A stretch of 24,147 nucleotides of DNA from a virus: IMG/VR virus record IMGVR_UViG_3300018014_000013, positions 1 through 24,147 of that record; one strand, 5' to 3'. Both the position numbers and the translations under genes were made by a program. The stretch's first letter is position 1. Each line of letters opens with the position of its first letter. Shown here piece after piece: positions 7,650 through 13,579 of the stretch. Under the pieces are notes generated by a model, which was not told where the DNA came from, searched no databases, and saw nothing but the letters and a program-made list of their open reading frames with translations.

Positions 7650-7724
7650 TGGCTGCCTCGGCTGGGATCGAACCAGCGACACGCCGGTTAACGGCCGGGT
7701 GCTCTACCGCTGAGCTACGAGGCA
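7650..7724 (-). tRNA. tRNA-Asn(GTT) with C33
   Basis: A 75-base cloverleaf. The acceptor is TGCCTCG/CGAGGCA with G73 and encoded CCA, the D-arm is GCTC/GAGC, and the T-arm is GCTGG/CCAGC around TTCGATC. The anticodon stem CCCGG/CCGGC has a C-C mismatch at its outer pair. The loop is CCGTTAA, so the anticodon is GTT (Asn) and position 33 is C instead of U, as in the tRNA-Lys(TTT). The 79 bases between this gene and tRNA-Ile (7571-7649) hold no tRNA or ORF I can support. Confidence 0.88.
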
Positions 7725-7727
7725 AGA

Positions 7728-7837
7728 TCCCGGCCGTCGGGGCGGCGCAGCGGGCCCGTTTCGTCCTGGCGCGCCGGTTGCCCGGTCTTAGGATGGATTC
7801 CGCTGAACGCCGTTGTCCCCGACGGTTGGTCCGGTTC
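7728..7837 (-). repeat. Bracket repeat, copy B (upstream of the tRNA block)
   Basis: Partner of copy A, with shared blocks at 7728-7748 and 7816-7837 identical to 7229-7249 and 7308-7329. The same paired arms occur (CCGTCGGGG with CCCCGACGG), again with a four-base bulge (ACAA) followed by CGGCG/CGCCG. The stem is therefore kept while the loop differs completely. It begins directly after the methyltransferase stop and ends three bases before tRNA-Asn. Confidence 0.6.
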
Positions 7838-8464
7838 TTAGGTAGGGCGGATCGCCTCCATCAGACGGGCACTGATCCATTCCGTGTAGGCGGGGGGGAT
7901 GGCTTGTCGTGCCTCGTCCACGGTCATCCAGTCGATCCCCATGGCGGGGCCGAACTCGCTCTCCGGGTAAGTGCCGCCATGGTCCCGTGGGTGCTCCCCG
8001 CGCTGGTGGCAGCATCGGGGGAGGAGCACGGCCCCGGTCAGCCACGGCATCTCAAAGTAGCGGTGGGACCGGACGGGGATGCCGAACATTGAACCGCAGA
8101 GCATCACGGGATGGATTAGTTCGCGGCGGGCGTCGGGCACGTTCTCGATCACCCACGGGCGCCCGGTGGCTGCGAGATGCTGCCGCACGGGGGCAATCAG
8201 CCGTGGATGCGCGTCCCGAGACCCCCGCCAGGCCGTCACGCCTGCGTACGCTTGGCAGGGTGGAGATGCGTGCATGGCAACGAAACGCTCGGAGTAGTCG
8301 TCCAACCACGGGAGTAGCTCCATGGCGTCGGCTCGATGGAACTCGAACGGGTAGTGGGGCTGAGGCTTGATGTCCACGCCCACCACCTCGAAGCCCGCGC
8401 GGTGGTAACCGACAGCGGCGCCACCCGCTCCACAAAACAGGTCCAGAAGGCGGGGCCGGGTCAT
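7838..8464 (-). CDS. DNA C5-cytosine methyltransferase, short phage type
   Basis: 208 residues from ATG 8464, overlapping the stop of the LAGLIDADG gene (ATGA). It transfers a methyl group from S-adenosylmethionine to C5 of cytosine in DNA, perhaps protecting phage DNA from restriction. Motif I is LLDLFCGAGGA (residues 6-16). Motif IV is ASPPCQAY, with catalytic Cys70. Motif VI is the ENV at 107-109, and motif VIII is the RSHRYFE segment. A motif X-like PPAYTEWISARLMEAI closes the protein. It is shorter than typical Dcm enzymes because the target-recognition region is small, but all catalytic motifs are present. No cognate restriction enzyme is nearby, so it is probably an orphan. Confidence 0.9.
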   Translation of the reverse strand: MTRPRLLDLFCGAGGAAVGYHRAGFEVVGVDIKPQPHYPFEFHRADAMELLPWLDDYSERFVAMHASPPCQAYAGVTAWRGSRDAHPRLIAPVRQHLAATGRPWVIENVPDARRELIHPVMLCGSMFGIPVRSHRYFEMPWLTGAVLLPRCCHQRGEHPRDHGGTYPESEFGPAMGIDWMTVDEARQAIPPAYTEWISARLMEAIRPT

Positions 8465-8850
8465 GCCGCCTCCTCGACGGCCCTGAGCACTCGCTCGGCC
8501 TGCTCTCGTTTCGGCTCACTCAGATAGGGCCAGAGCGCCTGGAGTGTGGCGATCGCCTCCGAGTGGCCCATGTAGACGCGGTGGATCGCGCGACGGTTGG
8601 GCGCTCGCGCTGGCCGCAGTGTGATCGCGCCAGGGCGCCCGACCGCAGCTCGGAACCGAACTAGCGGGCGAGGGTCCACCTGTTCAATGTCGAGATGGAC
8701 AACAACCGCCCGGCCGGGACGCCTGTCTCGGTGGACCGACACAGACCCCTCACCGTCGAAGAATCCGGCCGCCCAGGCAAGATCAACGTCAGAGCCCATC
8801 GCGGCCCCGCCAGCCCCGCAGAACAGGTCGAGCAGCCTAGGCTTGCTCAC
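8461..8850 (-). CDS. LAGLIDADG homing endonuclease fused to a methyltransferase N-terminal fragment
   Basis: 129 residues from GTG 8850. Residues 1-19 (VSKPRLLDLFCGAGGAAMG) are a second copy of the N-terminus of the C5 methyltransferase that follows, identical at 15 of 19 positions but diverged in codons. From residue 21 the protein changes to DVDLAWAAGFFDGEGSVSV, a single LAGLIDADG motif with the catalytic acid near Asp32. It ends with the family-like tail VYMGHSEAIATLQALWPYLS. Single-motif enzymes of about this size act as homodimers. The gene ends in TGA overlapping the methyltransferase ATG. It looks like a homing endonuclease inserted at motif I, with the host gene rebuilt by a duplicate start. 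It does not look like an intein, since no splice-junction residues are seen. Confidence 0.82.
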   Translation of the reverse strand: MSKPRLLDLFCGAGGAAMGSDVDLAWAAGFFDGEGSVSVHRDRRPGRAVVVHLDIEQVDPRPLVRFRAAVGRPGAITLRPARAPNRRAIHRVYMGHSEAIATLQALWPYLSEPKREQAERVLRAVEEAA

Positions 8851-9133
8851 GCTTCCCCCACCGTGCCTTGGCCGCCTTCCGTGCGGCTTCGGATCGTTGC
8901 TCTGGGGTGAGATGGGAGGCACGAGATTGACCGCCACGGCGGCCCGCCATGGCTTTCAGCGGGACGATGGCCTCGGGATTGTGCCGGGTCATGTCGCCCA
9001 CGTTGACGCGGGTGGGTGGCGGCACCAGACCGCCAAACTTGCCGGGTCGCCGCGAGCACGTCGGGCGATGGAGCAAGGACCCCCGCGTCTCGGAAGCCCC
9101 ACACTCGTCACAGTGGGTTGGGTTGCTACGCAT
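8837..9133 (-). CDS. Small basic protein with CxxC and KARWGK tail
   Basis: 98 residues from ATG 9133. It begins MRSNPTHCDECGASETRG, a half zinc knuckle. It ends in a basic, alanine-rich helix (SEAARKAAKARWGKREQA) of a type common in phage hypothetical proteins and probably nucleic acid-binding. It overlaps the next gene by 14 bases. A promoter-like TGCTATGCT with operator-like repeats lies directly upstream. The function is unknown. Confidence 0.75.
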   Translation of the reverse strand: MRSNPTHCDECGASETRGSLLHRPTCSRRPGKFGGLVPPPTRVNVGDMTRHNPEAIVPLKAMAGRRGGQSRASHLTPEQRSEAARKAAKARWGKREQA

Positions 9134-9166
9134 CTCTGCTACGCAGCATAGCAGGTTTGCTACGCA
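9124..9166 (-). promoter_or_regulatory. Promoter with repeated TGCTACGCA operator-like sites
   Basis: Reading leftward, TGC-TATGCT forms an extended -10 (hexamer at 9150-9145) 11 bases before ATG 9133. The 9-mer TGCTACGCA (plus strand) occurs at 9124-9132, 9137-9145 and 9158-9166. An inverted partial copy, GCATAGCA, lies at 9146-9153, so TGCTA...TAGCA makes a dyad across the -10. The last copy covers the stop codon of the upstream gene. This is what a repressor-controlled promoter would look like. Confidence 0.5.
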
Positions 9167-9690
9167 TCCACGATCCGCAGATGCCGGGCGAGCACCCGCC
9201 GTAGCACGTCCTGCCGCTCAGGCTCCAAACCCGCCTCAGGATCAGCGAGGACCGCCAGCCACACGGCCACCATCACGGCCGAACGCTTCTCGTCGATCAC
9301 GACCACCCGCTCTTCCAGATTCAGCCGGGCGATGTCTACCAGGAGCTTCCCCGCCGCCGCCAGCGCCCGTTCGTAGATCGCGACCTCTGACCGGAGCTGT
9401 TCGCCCCCCTTGTCATCGGTGAACCGGATCTCCGTCAGCCGGGCGACCGCCTCCCTGGCGTCGTCCTTCATCTGCATGAGTTCACCGGCCAGGGATTGCA
9501 GCGCCCCGATGGTGTCCACCACGGGCTCACTCTTGCCCCCGCCGAGCAATGCCCGGCTCTCAGCGAGCCTCAGAGCTGCCTTCGCTTTCACTTGGGGAGC
9601 AGAGCCGCCGTGCATCCGGCAAACCGTCGCCCCCGAGTTAGCCCACGATCGACAAGCCGTCCCGTCGCGCCTGGTAGCCGAGCACCTCAT
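9160..9690 (-). CDS. HGG-motif zinc-binding protein, candidate small terminase
   Basis: 176 residues from ATG 9690. A longer frame reaches 9804 but overlaps the neighbouring gene heavily. The N-terminus MRCSATRRDGTACRSWA, then CRMHGGSAPQVKAKA, is the Cys3His cluster with HGG seen in many actinophage proteins, some annotated as terminase small subunits. The rest is helical (LQSLAGELMQMKDDAREAV, YERALAAAGKLLVDIARLN), as expected for an oligomeric DNA-recognition protein. It lies upstream of terL, although the methyltransferase genes and tRNAs intervene. The small-terminase assignment is an inference. Confidence 0.6.
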   Translation of the reverse strand: MRCSATRRDGTACRSWANSGATVCRMHGGSAPQVKAKAALRLAESRALLGGGKSEPVVDTIGALQSLAGELMQMKDDAREAVARLTEIRFTDDKGGEQLRSEVAIYERALAAAGKLLVDIARLNLEERVVVIDEKRSAVMVAVWLAVLADPEAGLEPERQDVLRRVLARHLRIVDA

Positions 9691-9712
9691 GAGGTCAGGA
9701 CACCGTATGGGG

Positions 9713-9931
9713 TCAGGAGGCCAAGAAGTAGTCGCAGTCTCGCCGACGGCGGGGGTCAGTCCGAGCCCAACGCTTCCGCATAGCCCTCGCTTTGGCTCCG
9801 GCATCGCAGTCAGGGCAGTCGTGAATCCAGAAGCCTTCCATAACCCCCCCGCCTCCTTGGCAAGTGGGGCACCGCGACCCAGGAAGGATCACACACCCGT
9901 CCATGGCTATGGGGGTTACCTCCTTGGTCAC
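9713..9931 (-). CDS. Zinc-ribbon mini-protein, 72 aa
   Basis: GTG 9931 follows a strong AGGAGGGGAGG box and overlaps the preceding stop by four bases (GTGA). The protein contains CPTCQGGGG and, 16 residues on, CPDCDAGAKAR, a two-CxxC zinc ribbon with a DnaJ-like glycine patch. An arginine-rich tail (RKRWARTDPRRRRD) suggests nucleic acid binding. The role is unknown. Confidence 0.75.
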   Translation of the reverse strand: MTKEVTPIAMDGCVILPGSRCPTCQGGGGVMEGFWIHDCPDCDAGAKARAMRKRWARTDPRRRRDCDYFLAS

Positions 9932-10143
9932 GCCCTCCCCTCCTGTCCCACCGGGATCACGGACGGGTTGCCACCCCCTGCCTCGAAGTGAGAGGCGCAA
10001 GAGAGGGTGAGTACCCCCCAGAGGGTGTGTTGGATGACGGCGGGGTTCTTGCATCCACCGAGGATGAGGCCATTGCCTGCTCGGGTGCCAGAGCATCGGG
10101 CTCCGACGGGAGGGGTGCGATAGACGGGGCTAGGTGCGGGCAT
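9928..10143 (-). CDS. Hypothetical protein, 71 aa, scattered cysteines
   Basis: ATG 10143 overlaps the end of the upstream gene by 14 bases, and the stop overlaps the next start (GTGA). It reads GARCSGTRAGNGLILGGCKNPA, then LTLSCASHFEAGGG. The cysteine spacing is loosely like a zinc finger and faintly recalls the RCSATRRDG start of the HGG protein. The ribosome site is weak. The reading is supported by the overlap pattern on both sides. Confidence 0.6.
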   Translation of the reverse strand: MPAPSPVYRTPPVGARCSGTRAGNGLILGGCKNPAVIQHTLWGVLTLSCASHFEAGGGNPSVIPVGQEGRA

Positions 10144-10306
10144 CGGCCATCCCGTGGAACTTCGGCGGGAGTGGCCGTCCCTCATCTCGACGCGGAGGCT
10201 TGACCGCCTCCCCCAGCACGACGCGGTTTCCCGTGAACGGCAGCCCGAACGTCGGCCCGTGAGGGGTGGTCCGGGAGCGCCAGGAGGATCGACGGGTACG
10301 GCTCAC
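10130..10306 (-). CDS. Hypothetical basic protein, 58 aa
   Basis: GTG 10306 has GCGGAGGAAG upstream and overlaps the previous stop (GTGA). The protein is arginine- and proline-rich: it begins MSRTRRSSWRSRTTPHGPTF and ends PPKFHGMADART. No domain is recognised. The start was chosen for the ribosome site and the overlap; longer readings run into the zinc-finger gene upstream. Confidence 0.6.
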   Translation of the reverse strand: MSRTRRSSWRSRTTPHGPTFGLPFTGNRVVLGEAVKPPRRDEGRPLPPKFHGMADART

Positions 10307-10536
10307 GCTTCCTCCGCACACTTGGCCGAGCAGAACTCGGACACCAGCGAGGCGGGCCGTCCGTACACCTTCCCACAACCCTTGCAGACGGTGGGCCGGG
10401 GAGCGTGGAGCTTGGCGTAGCAGATCGGAGAGCCACACAGCGGGGTGGGGGTCTTGGCGAGCACGGTCACCCGTAGTCCACAGCCTCCCGCACAGTCCCG
10501 CTCGATCCACAACCGCTGCTCAGTGAGGGTAGGCAC
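10303..10536 (-). CDS. Zinc-finger protein with two CxxC pairs, 77 aa
   Basis: The likely start is GTG 10536, inside the end of the previous small gene. The protein has DCAGGCGLRV, then CGSPICYAK, then CKGCGKVYGRP and FCSAKCAEEA. The last two form the treble-clef-like C-x2-C...C-x3-C pattern common in phage HNH-less zinc proteins. It is probably a DNA- or RNA-binding accessory. The family is not identified. Confidence 0.72.
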   Translation of the reverse strand: MPTLTEQRLWIERDCAGGCGLRVTVLAKTPTPLCGSPICYAKLHAPRPTVCKGCGKVYGRPASLVSEFCSAKCAEEA

Positions 10537-10675
10537 GGGGCGCCGTGGCCTCCCGCTTCCGCTTGGCAGCGAGTACCTTGCGGACGGTGGCCTGTTGTGC
10601 CTGCTCATCGAGGTAGGCTCTGATCTGCTCGACCCTTGCCGCCTCTGCCTGAGCGATGCGCTCGACCCTGGTCAT
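10520..10675 (-). CDS. Small helical protein, 51 aa
   Basis: ATG 10675 overlaps the preceding stop (ATGA). The product is one long charged helix: MTRVERIAQAEAARVEQIRA, then LAAKRKREATAPRAYPH. It looks like a short coiled coil with a basic tail. It overlaps the next gene by 17 bases. The function is unknown. Confidence 0.68.
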   Translation of the reverse strand: MTRVERIAQAEAARVEQIRAYLDEQAQQATVRKVLAAKRKREATAPRAYPH

Positions 10676-10860
10676 CGCTCCACCCACGGCATCCCGTCGC
10701 TACGGTATGGCCCTTGGATGCGCTCTCGGGAGGCTTCGTCGTCCAGTTTCGCTGCGGCTAGTTCCACCGAGCAGTCATGGCAGGGTTCGCCGGGTTGCCC
10801 GTGGAGCGCCAAACGCTTACCGTGGGCGCAACACCCCTTCGGGCCGGGAAACGTCGTCAT
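10672..10860 (-). CDS. Hypothetical protein, 62 aa, cysteine-bearing
   Basis: ATG 10860 overlaps the preceding stop by four bases. It contains GPKGCCAHGKRLALHGQ and GEPCHDCSVELAAAKLDD, possibly one zinc site (CC...H...CxxC), followed by a helix. No known family. Confidence 0.68.
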   Translation of the reverse strand: MTTFPGPKGCCAHGKRLALHGQPGEPCHDCSVELAAAKLDDEASRERIQGPYRSDGMPWVER

Positions 10861-11222
10861 GGTCCGTCTGCCCCTCCGAGCGCCCGGACCTCCGCCCTGA
10901 CGGCGGCTCCGTAACTGCGCCCCACCTCGATGCGTAGCCCGATGGAGGCAATCCGCTGGCGGAGATAGCGCACCGCAGCCTCAGCCACGATCGCCTGTTC
11001 CTCCTGGGGTGCCGCGGCAATCCGGGCGAGATGGCGGCGGAGGTCCATGGCCCCGTTCGCGTTCACAAAGGCGTTGCTCTCGGCCAGGTCGGCAGCCAGC
11101 CGCTTGCGGGCTGCGTCCACGTCGGCCTCTTTGAGCGCCGAGACTACCCCGTCGAGCTCTGCCCCCAAGTGGGAGAGCTGGACGACTACCTCATTCGCGG
11201 TGAGCAGGGTGTCCCTAGCCAT
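10857..11222 (-). CDS. Hypothetical helical protein, 121 aa, leaderless start
   Basis: ATG 11222 is preferred over GTG 11225. No ribosome site is present, and the ATG begins eight bases after a TAGAAT -10 element, which suggests a leaderless mRNA. The product is nearly all helix, with VVVQLSHLGAELDGVVSALK, then DAARKRLAADLAESNAFVN, then VAEAAVRYLRQRIASIGLRI. It could be a coiled-coil dimer. It heads a run of seven or more coupled mini-genes. The family is not recognised. Confidence 0.75.
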   Translation of the reverse strand: MARDTLLTANEVVVQLSHLGAELDGVVSALKEADVDAARKRLAADLAESNAFVNANGAMDLRRHLARIAAAPQEEQAIVAEAAVRYLRQRIASIGLRIEVGRSYGAAVRAEVRALGGADGP

Positions 11223-11229
11223 CACCTAG

Positions 11230-11238
11230 ATTCTAGCA
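11230..11238 (-). promoter_or_regulatory. Extended -10 promoter, leaderless type
   Basis: Read leftward the site is TGCTAGAAT, an extended -10, with the ATG starting eight bases after the hexamer. There is no clear -35 match. The same arrangement recurs at 18,670-18,678 and 21,095-21,103. The 91 bases between the two genes here hold nothing else I can support. Confidence 0.55.
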
Positions 11239-11313
11239 CACCCGTTCGCACCGGGGAGCCTCCGGGTTGCGGTCCCGGAAACCCTGACGCCGCCCGGCCG
11301 GTGGATGAATCGC

Positions 11314-11493
11314 TCACCGTTCGTCCACCGCATACTCCACCCACAACTCGGGCGGGTAGCTGATCCACTTGCCCCGGTGGCGGAGGCGGAGCTTGCCGTC
11401 CACGATCTCGGCGTCCGTCGCCTCGATGTGTTGGGTGAACTCCCGCCCGTCTTTGTCCCGACAGTGGATCACGTAGACGACGGACTTGCCCAC
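11314..11493 (-). CDS. Hypothetical protein, 59 aa
   Basis: GTG 11493 follows the previous stop directly (TGAGTG). The product is compact and beta-rich: MGKSVVYVIHCRDKDGREFT, then KLRLRHRGKWISYPPELWVE. A frame-shifted alternative (MSGQVRRLRD) has a poorer, arginine-rich composition and is taken as a shadow. No family is recognised. It is the last gene before an 88-base gap with a promoter for the next group. Confidence 0.72.
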   Translation of the reverse strand: MGKSVVYVIHCRDKDGREFTQHIEATDAEIVDGKLRLRHRGKWISYPPELWVEYAVDER

Positions 11494-11610
11494 TCACTGA
11501 GCCTCGTCAGACTTCACCCACGCCTTGGCGAGAATCCACAGGATGCCCCACAGTCCGAGGGCACCAACGAGCAGGCCCGCAGCGGCGGCGCAGAGAACTA
11601 CCCAGATCAT
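11494..11610 (-). CDS. Single-span membrane peptide, 38 aa
   Basis: ATG 11610 overlaps the peptidase stop (ATGA). Nearly the whole product is one hydrophobic helix (MIWVVLCAAAAGLLVGALGL), ending in KAWVKSDEAQ. Coupling to a cysteine peptidase gene raises the idea of a lysis role (holin or spanin-like), but size and sequence are not diagnostic. Confidence 0.7.
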   Translation of the reverse strand: MIWVVLCAAAAGLLVGALGLWGILWILAKAWVKSDEAQ

Positions 11611-12464
11611 CGGATCAACCCCAGGGTGAGCGCAGACAGGCACCCCGGCGCTGGCGTTGGGCTCGGCGTCGGGGTGGGGGCTGGCGTCGGTGCGGGTCCG
11701 GGTGTCGGCGGAGGCGTCACGCTCCCGTGCAGCGCCTCGAGCTCCGCGATCAGCGCGGGCCAGTTGACGCTCGGGTCGTCGGCGTCGAAGATCACCCAAG
11801 CATCCGTGGGGTTCGCAGCCTGCCATGAGGCCGTCGCCCACTGGAGCGCACCCCAGGTCACGTACTGGTACTCGCCCTGGGCGTTCCAGCCGATGAGCAG
11901 GATGTCGTGCCCGTCGTTGGGGTCAGGAGGGGGTGGGTTGTCCCACGGCTTGCCCGCCTCGAAGTTGGCCTCAGCGTCGTCGCCCAGTAGGCAGCCCACC
12001 AGGACACCGCCAAACTCCAGGGCGACCGTCTGCACTTCGGGCAGCGGCACCTCAGCGTACCCCGCGATGATGCCGTTCTTCCACAGGAATGCCAGCCAGG
12101 TGGCGTTGTCCACGCCCTCATCGGGGTTCGGCCCCGGCTCGCCCTGCGCGATCCCATAGGCGAAATAGGTCGCCAGCGTGCCCGCGTACTTCGGCTCACC
12201 CAACGTGTCCTCGACCGATACGTTGCCGACCTTCGCCATGTTGTAGTGGTCGGTTGCGGCGGCTCCGCAATCCCCGTACTGGTCGTTTCCTTCCATGCCC
12301 CAGGCGGTGATATTGTGGGTGCCGTCCCAGGTCGCCGGGGGTGCTTCCGTGGCCCACGCACGACGGAAGCGCGACAGCGCCAAGCGCGGCTCATGGCTCT
12401 CGCGCAGTCCGCGCTTGCCTGCGATACGACGGGGAACCATGGCGTCAGGCTTGGGCACGGTCAC
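11607..12464 (-). CDS. Papain-like cysteine peptidase with proline/threonine tail
   Basis: 285 residues from GTG 12464, with CCGGAGGG seven bases upstream and a GTGA overlap with the gene before. The segment EGNDQYGDCGAAATDHYN places a catalytic-type Cys66 after a DQYGDCG motif, and DGHDILLIGWN supplies His186. This Cys-before-His order and the GHDILLIGW strand fit papain/C39-fold peptidases. The glutamine of DQYGDC could be the oxyanion residue. After residue 248 comes a PT-repeat linker (TPPPTPGPAPTPAPTPTPSP) and a short hydrophobic end, CLSALTLGLIR. Possible roles are cell-wall or virion peptidase. No signal peptide is seen. Confidence 0.72.
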   Translation of the reverse strand: MTVPKPDAMVPRRIAGKRGLRESHEPRLALSRFRRAWATEAPPATWDGTHNITAWGMEGNDQYGDCGAAATDHYNMAKVGNVSVEDTLGEPKYAGTLATYFAYGIAQGEPGPNPDEGVDNATWLAFLWKNGIIAGYAEVPLPEVQTVALEFGGVLVGCLLGDDAEANFEAGKPWDNPPPPDPNDGHDILLIGWNAQGEYQYVTWGALQWATASWQAANPTDAWVIFDADDPSVNWPALIAELEALHGSVTPPPTPGPAPTPAPTPTPSPTPAPGCLSALTLGLIR

Positions 12465-12691
12465 TCGTAGTCCCTCCGGTTGCGGTAATCGCAAAATGCG
12501 TTGTAGGCGATCAGCCGGGCCAGGTAGACCGTGCGCGCCCAACTGTCCAGCGGATGCACCCCGGCGTCAGCGTCGGCCGTCATCGCAGCCTCCGCGTCCA
12601 TGAGCCAGAGGTACCAGCGTGCTTGCTCAACGTCACGCATGACGGTGACATCTGCTTGCACCACGGCTCCTCGGAAGTCCCAGCCGAACAC
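12461..12691 (-). CDS. Hypothetical protein, 76 aa, aromatic helix
   Basis: GTG 12691 starts four bases after the previous stop, and the end overlaps the peptidase start. The product reads RDVEQARWYLWLMDAEAAMT, then PLDSWARTVYLARLIAYNAF, two amphipathic aromatic helices, and ends CDYRNRRDYE. The ribosome site is weak. No family is recognised. Confidence 0.68.
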   Translation of the reverse strand: MFGWDFRGAVVQADVTVMRDVEQARWYLWLMDAEAAMTADADAGVHPLDSWARTVYLARLIAYNAFCDYRNRRDYE

Positions 12692-12695
12692 GCGA

Positions 12696-12911
12696 TCATC
12701 CGTCGCCAGCTACGCAGGCCCGTGCGTTGCACGTCACCACCTCGGCGTCCCGGCCGGGGGTGCATTCCATCTCAATCTTCGCCTCCGCGTGGGCACCGCT
12801 GAGCGTCGAGGAATACGCGCCCAGCCGGTGCGTCCCGTCGGGCTCGGTCACCCGGACGTGGAAGTGCGGGCCACCTCGCGGTGGGCGGTGGCGAGGATCG
12901 TAGTTGGACAC
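12696..12911 (-). CDS. Hypothetical protein, 71 aa
   Basis: GTG 12911 lies just after the stop of the micro membrane gene. The product is beta-like: HFHVRVTEPDGTHRLGAYSS, then KIEMECTPGRDAEVVTCNAR. Its layout recalls small phage proteins built from three strands. No motif identifies a function. Confidence 0.65.
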   Translation of the reverse strand: MSNYDPRHRPPRGGPHFHVRVTEPDGTHRLGAYSSTLSGAHAEAKIEMECTPGRDAEVVTCNARACVAGDG

Positions 12912-12912
12912 C

Positions 12913-12996
12913 CTAGTCCTGCTCCATCCCGCGCCCAATCTCTACCAGAGCGACCAAGGCTACTGCCGCAGTAAGGATCAGCGCCGTGGTGGTCAA
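12913..12996 (-). CDS. Micro membrane peptide, 27 aa, TTG start
   Basis: TTG 12996 overlaps the previous stop (TTGA). The product MTTTALILTAAVALVALVEI is one membrane helix with the tail GRGMEQD. The overlap on one side and the near-adjacent next start support it as a real coupled gene. It could be a lysis or membrane-stress peptide, but this is speculative. Confidence 0.55.
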   Translation of the reverse strand: MTTTALILTAAVALVALVEIGRGMEQD

Positions 12997-13157
12997 TGCT
13001 CCGTGCTCCACTCCAGGCCGTCCTCACCGTAGTCGTCGCCGTCGAACGCCGGGAGGATGATCGACGGGTACGTCTCGTCGTCATCCAAGTCCGGGGGGTC
13101 GGCGGGGCGCGGGGTCGCCGGCTCTTGGGCTGCCCGGTCAGCCGGGGAGAGGATCAC
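12993..13157 (-). CDS. Acidic hypothetical protein, 54 aa
   Basis: GTG 13157 overlaps the stop of the four-helix membrane protein (GTGA). It is acidic and proline-rich, with RPADPPDLDDDETYPSIILP and then DGDDYGEDGLEWSTEH. It is probably disordered. No family is known. Confidence 0.65.
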   Translation of the reverse strand: MILSPADRAAQEPATPRPADPPDLDDDETYPSIILPAFDGDDYGEDGLEWSTEH

Positions 13158-13579
13158 TTGCGAGCCACCACCCGCGCACGGCGAGCCAACTCGGCGGCGG
13201 ATGCGTTCTGGAACCAACCGGCGAACAGCGAGACGAACAACGCGCCCCCACCTAGCGCCAGCGTCACCCACGGCGTCAGCGACGGGTACGGGGAGACGTA
13301 CTGTAAGATCGCGCCACCAGCCGCCACCAGCGTCACGGCGATCCCGTTGACCCACGAGAGCACATCGTAGACACCGGCGGGAACAGGGATGCTCACGGAC
13401 GCCAGATAGGTGTGCCCGACGAACGCCACCAGGGCGATGAAGCCGAGGACGGAGCCCGCGATCACGTCGGCCTGGGAGTTACCAAAGCCCCGCACGAAAA
13501 CGAGGACGGCGGCCTGTGCTCCCACGAGGACCGACAGGAACACGTAGAGATTGATTGTCTTGGCTAGAGCTGCGCGCAT
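13154..13579 (-). CDS. Four-helix membrane protein, holin candidate
   Basis: 141 residues from ATG 13579, with GAGGGAATC before the start. There are four hydrophobic spans: INLYVFLSVLVGAQAAVLVF (near 10-29), VIAGSVLGFIALVAFVGHTY (near 38-58), VNGIAVTLVAAGGAILQYV (near 75-95) and WVTLALGGGALFVSLFAGWF (near 103-122). A basic tail (AELARRARVVARK) follows. Size and topology fit phage holins, and a peptidase lies three genes downstream. No lysin with a recognised peptidoglycan-binding domain is in the window, so the holin call remains tentative. Confidence 0.6.
   Translation of the reverse strand: MRAALAKTINLYVFLSVLVGAQAAVLVFVRGFGNSQADVIAGSVLGFIALVAFVGHTYLASVSIPVPAGVYDVLSWVNGIAVTLVAAGGAILQYVSPYPSLTPWVTLALGGGALFVSLFAGWFQNASAAELARRARVVARK

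Noticed and set aside
8461-8850. Intein in the C5 methyltransferase
   Set aside because: There is a stop codon before the methyltransferase restarts, and no Cys/Ser start or His-Asn end of an intein.
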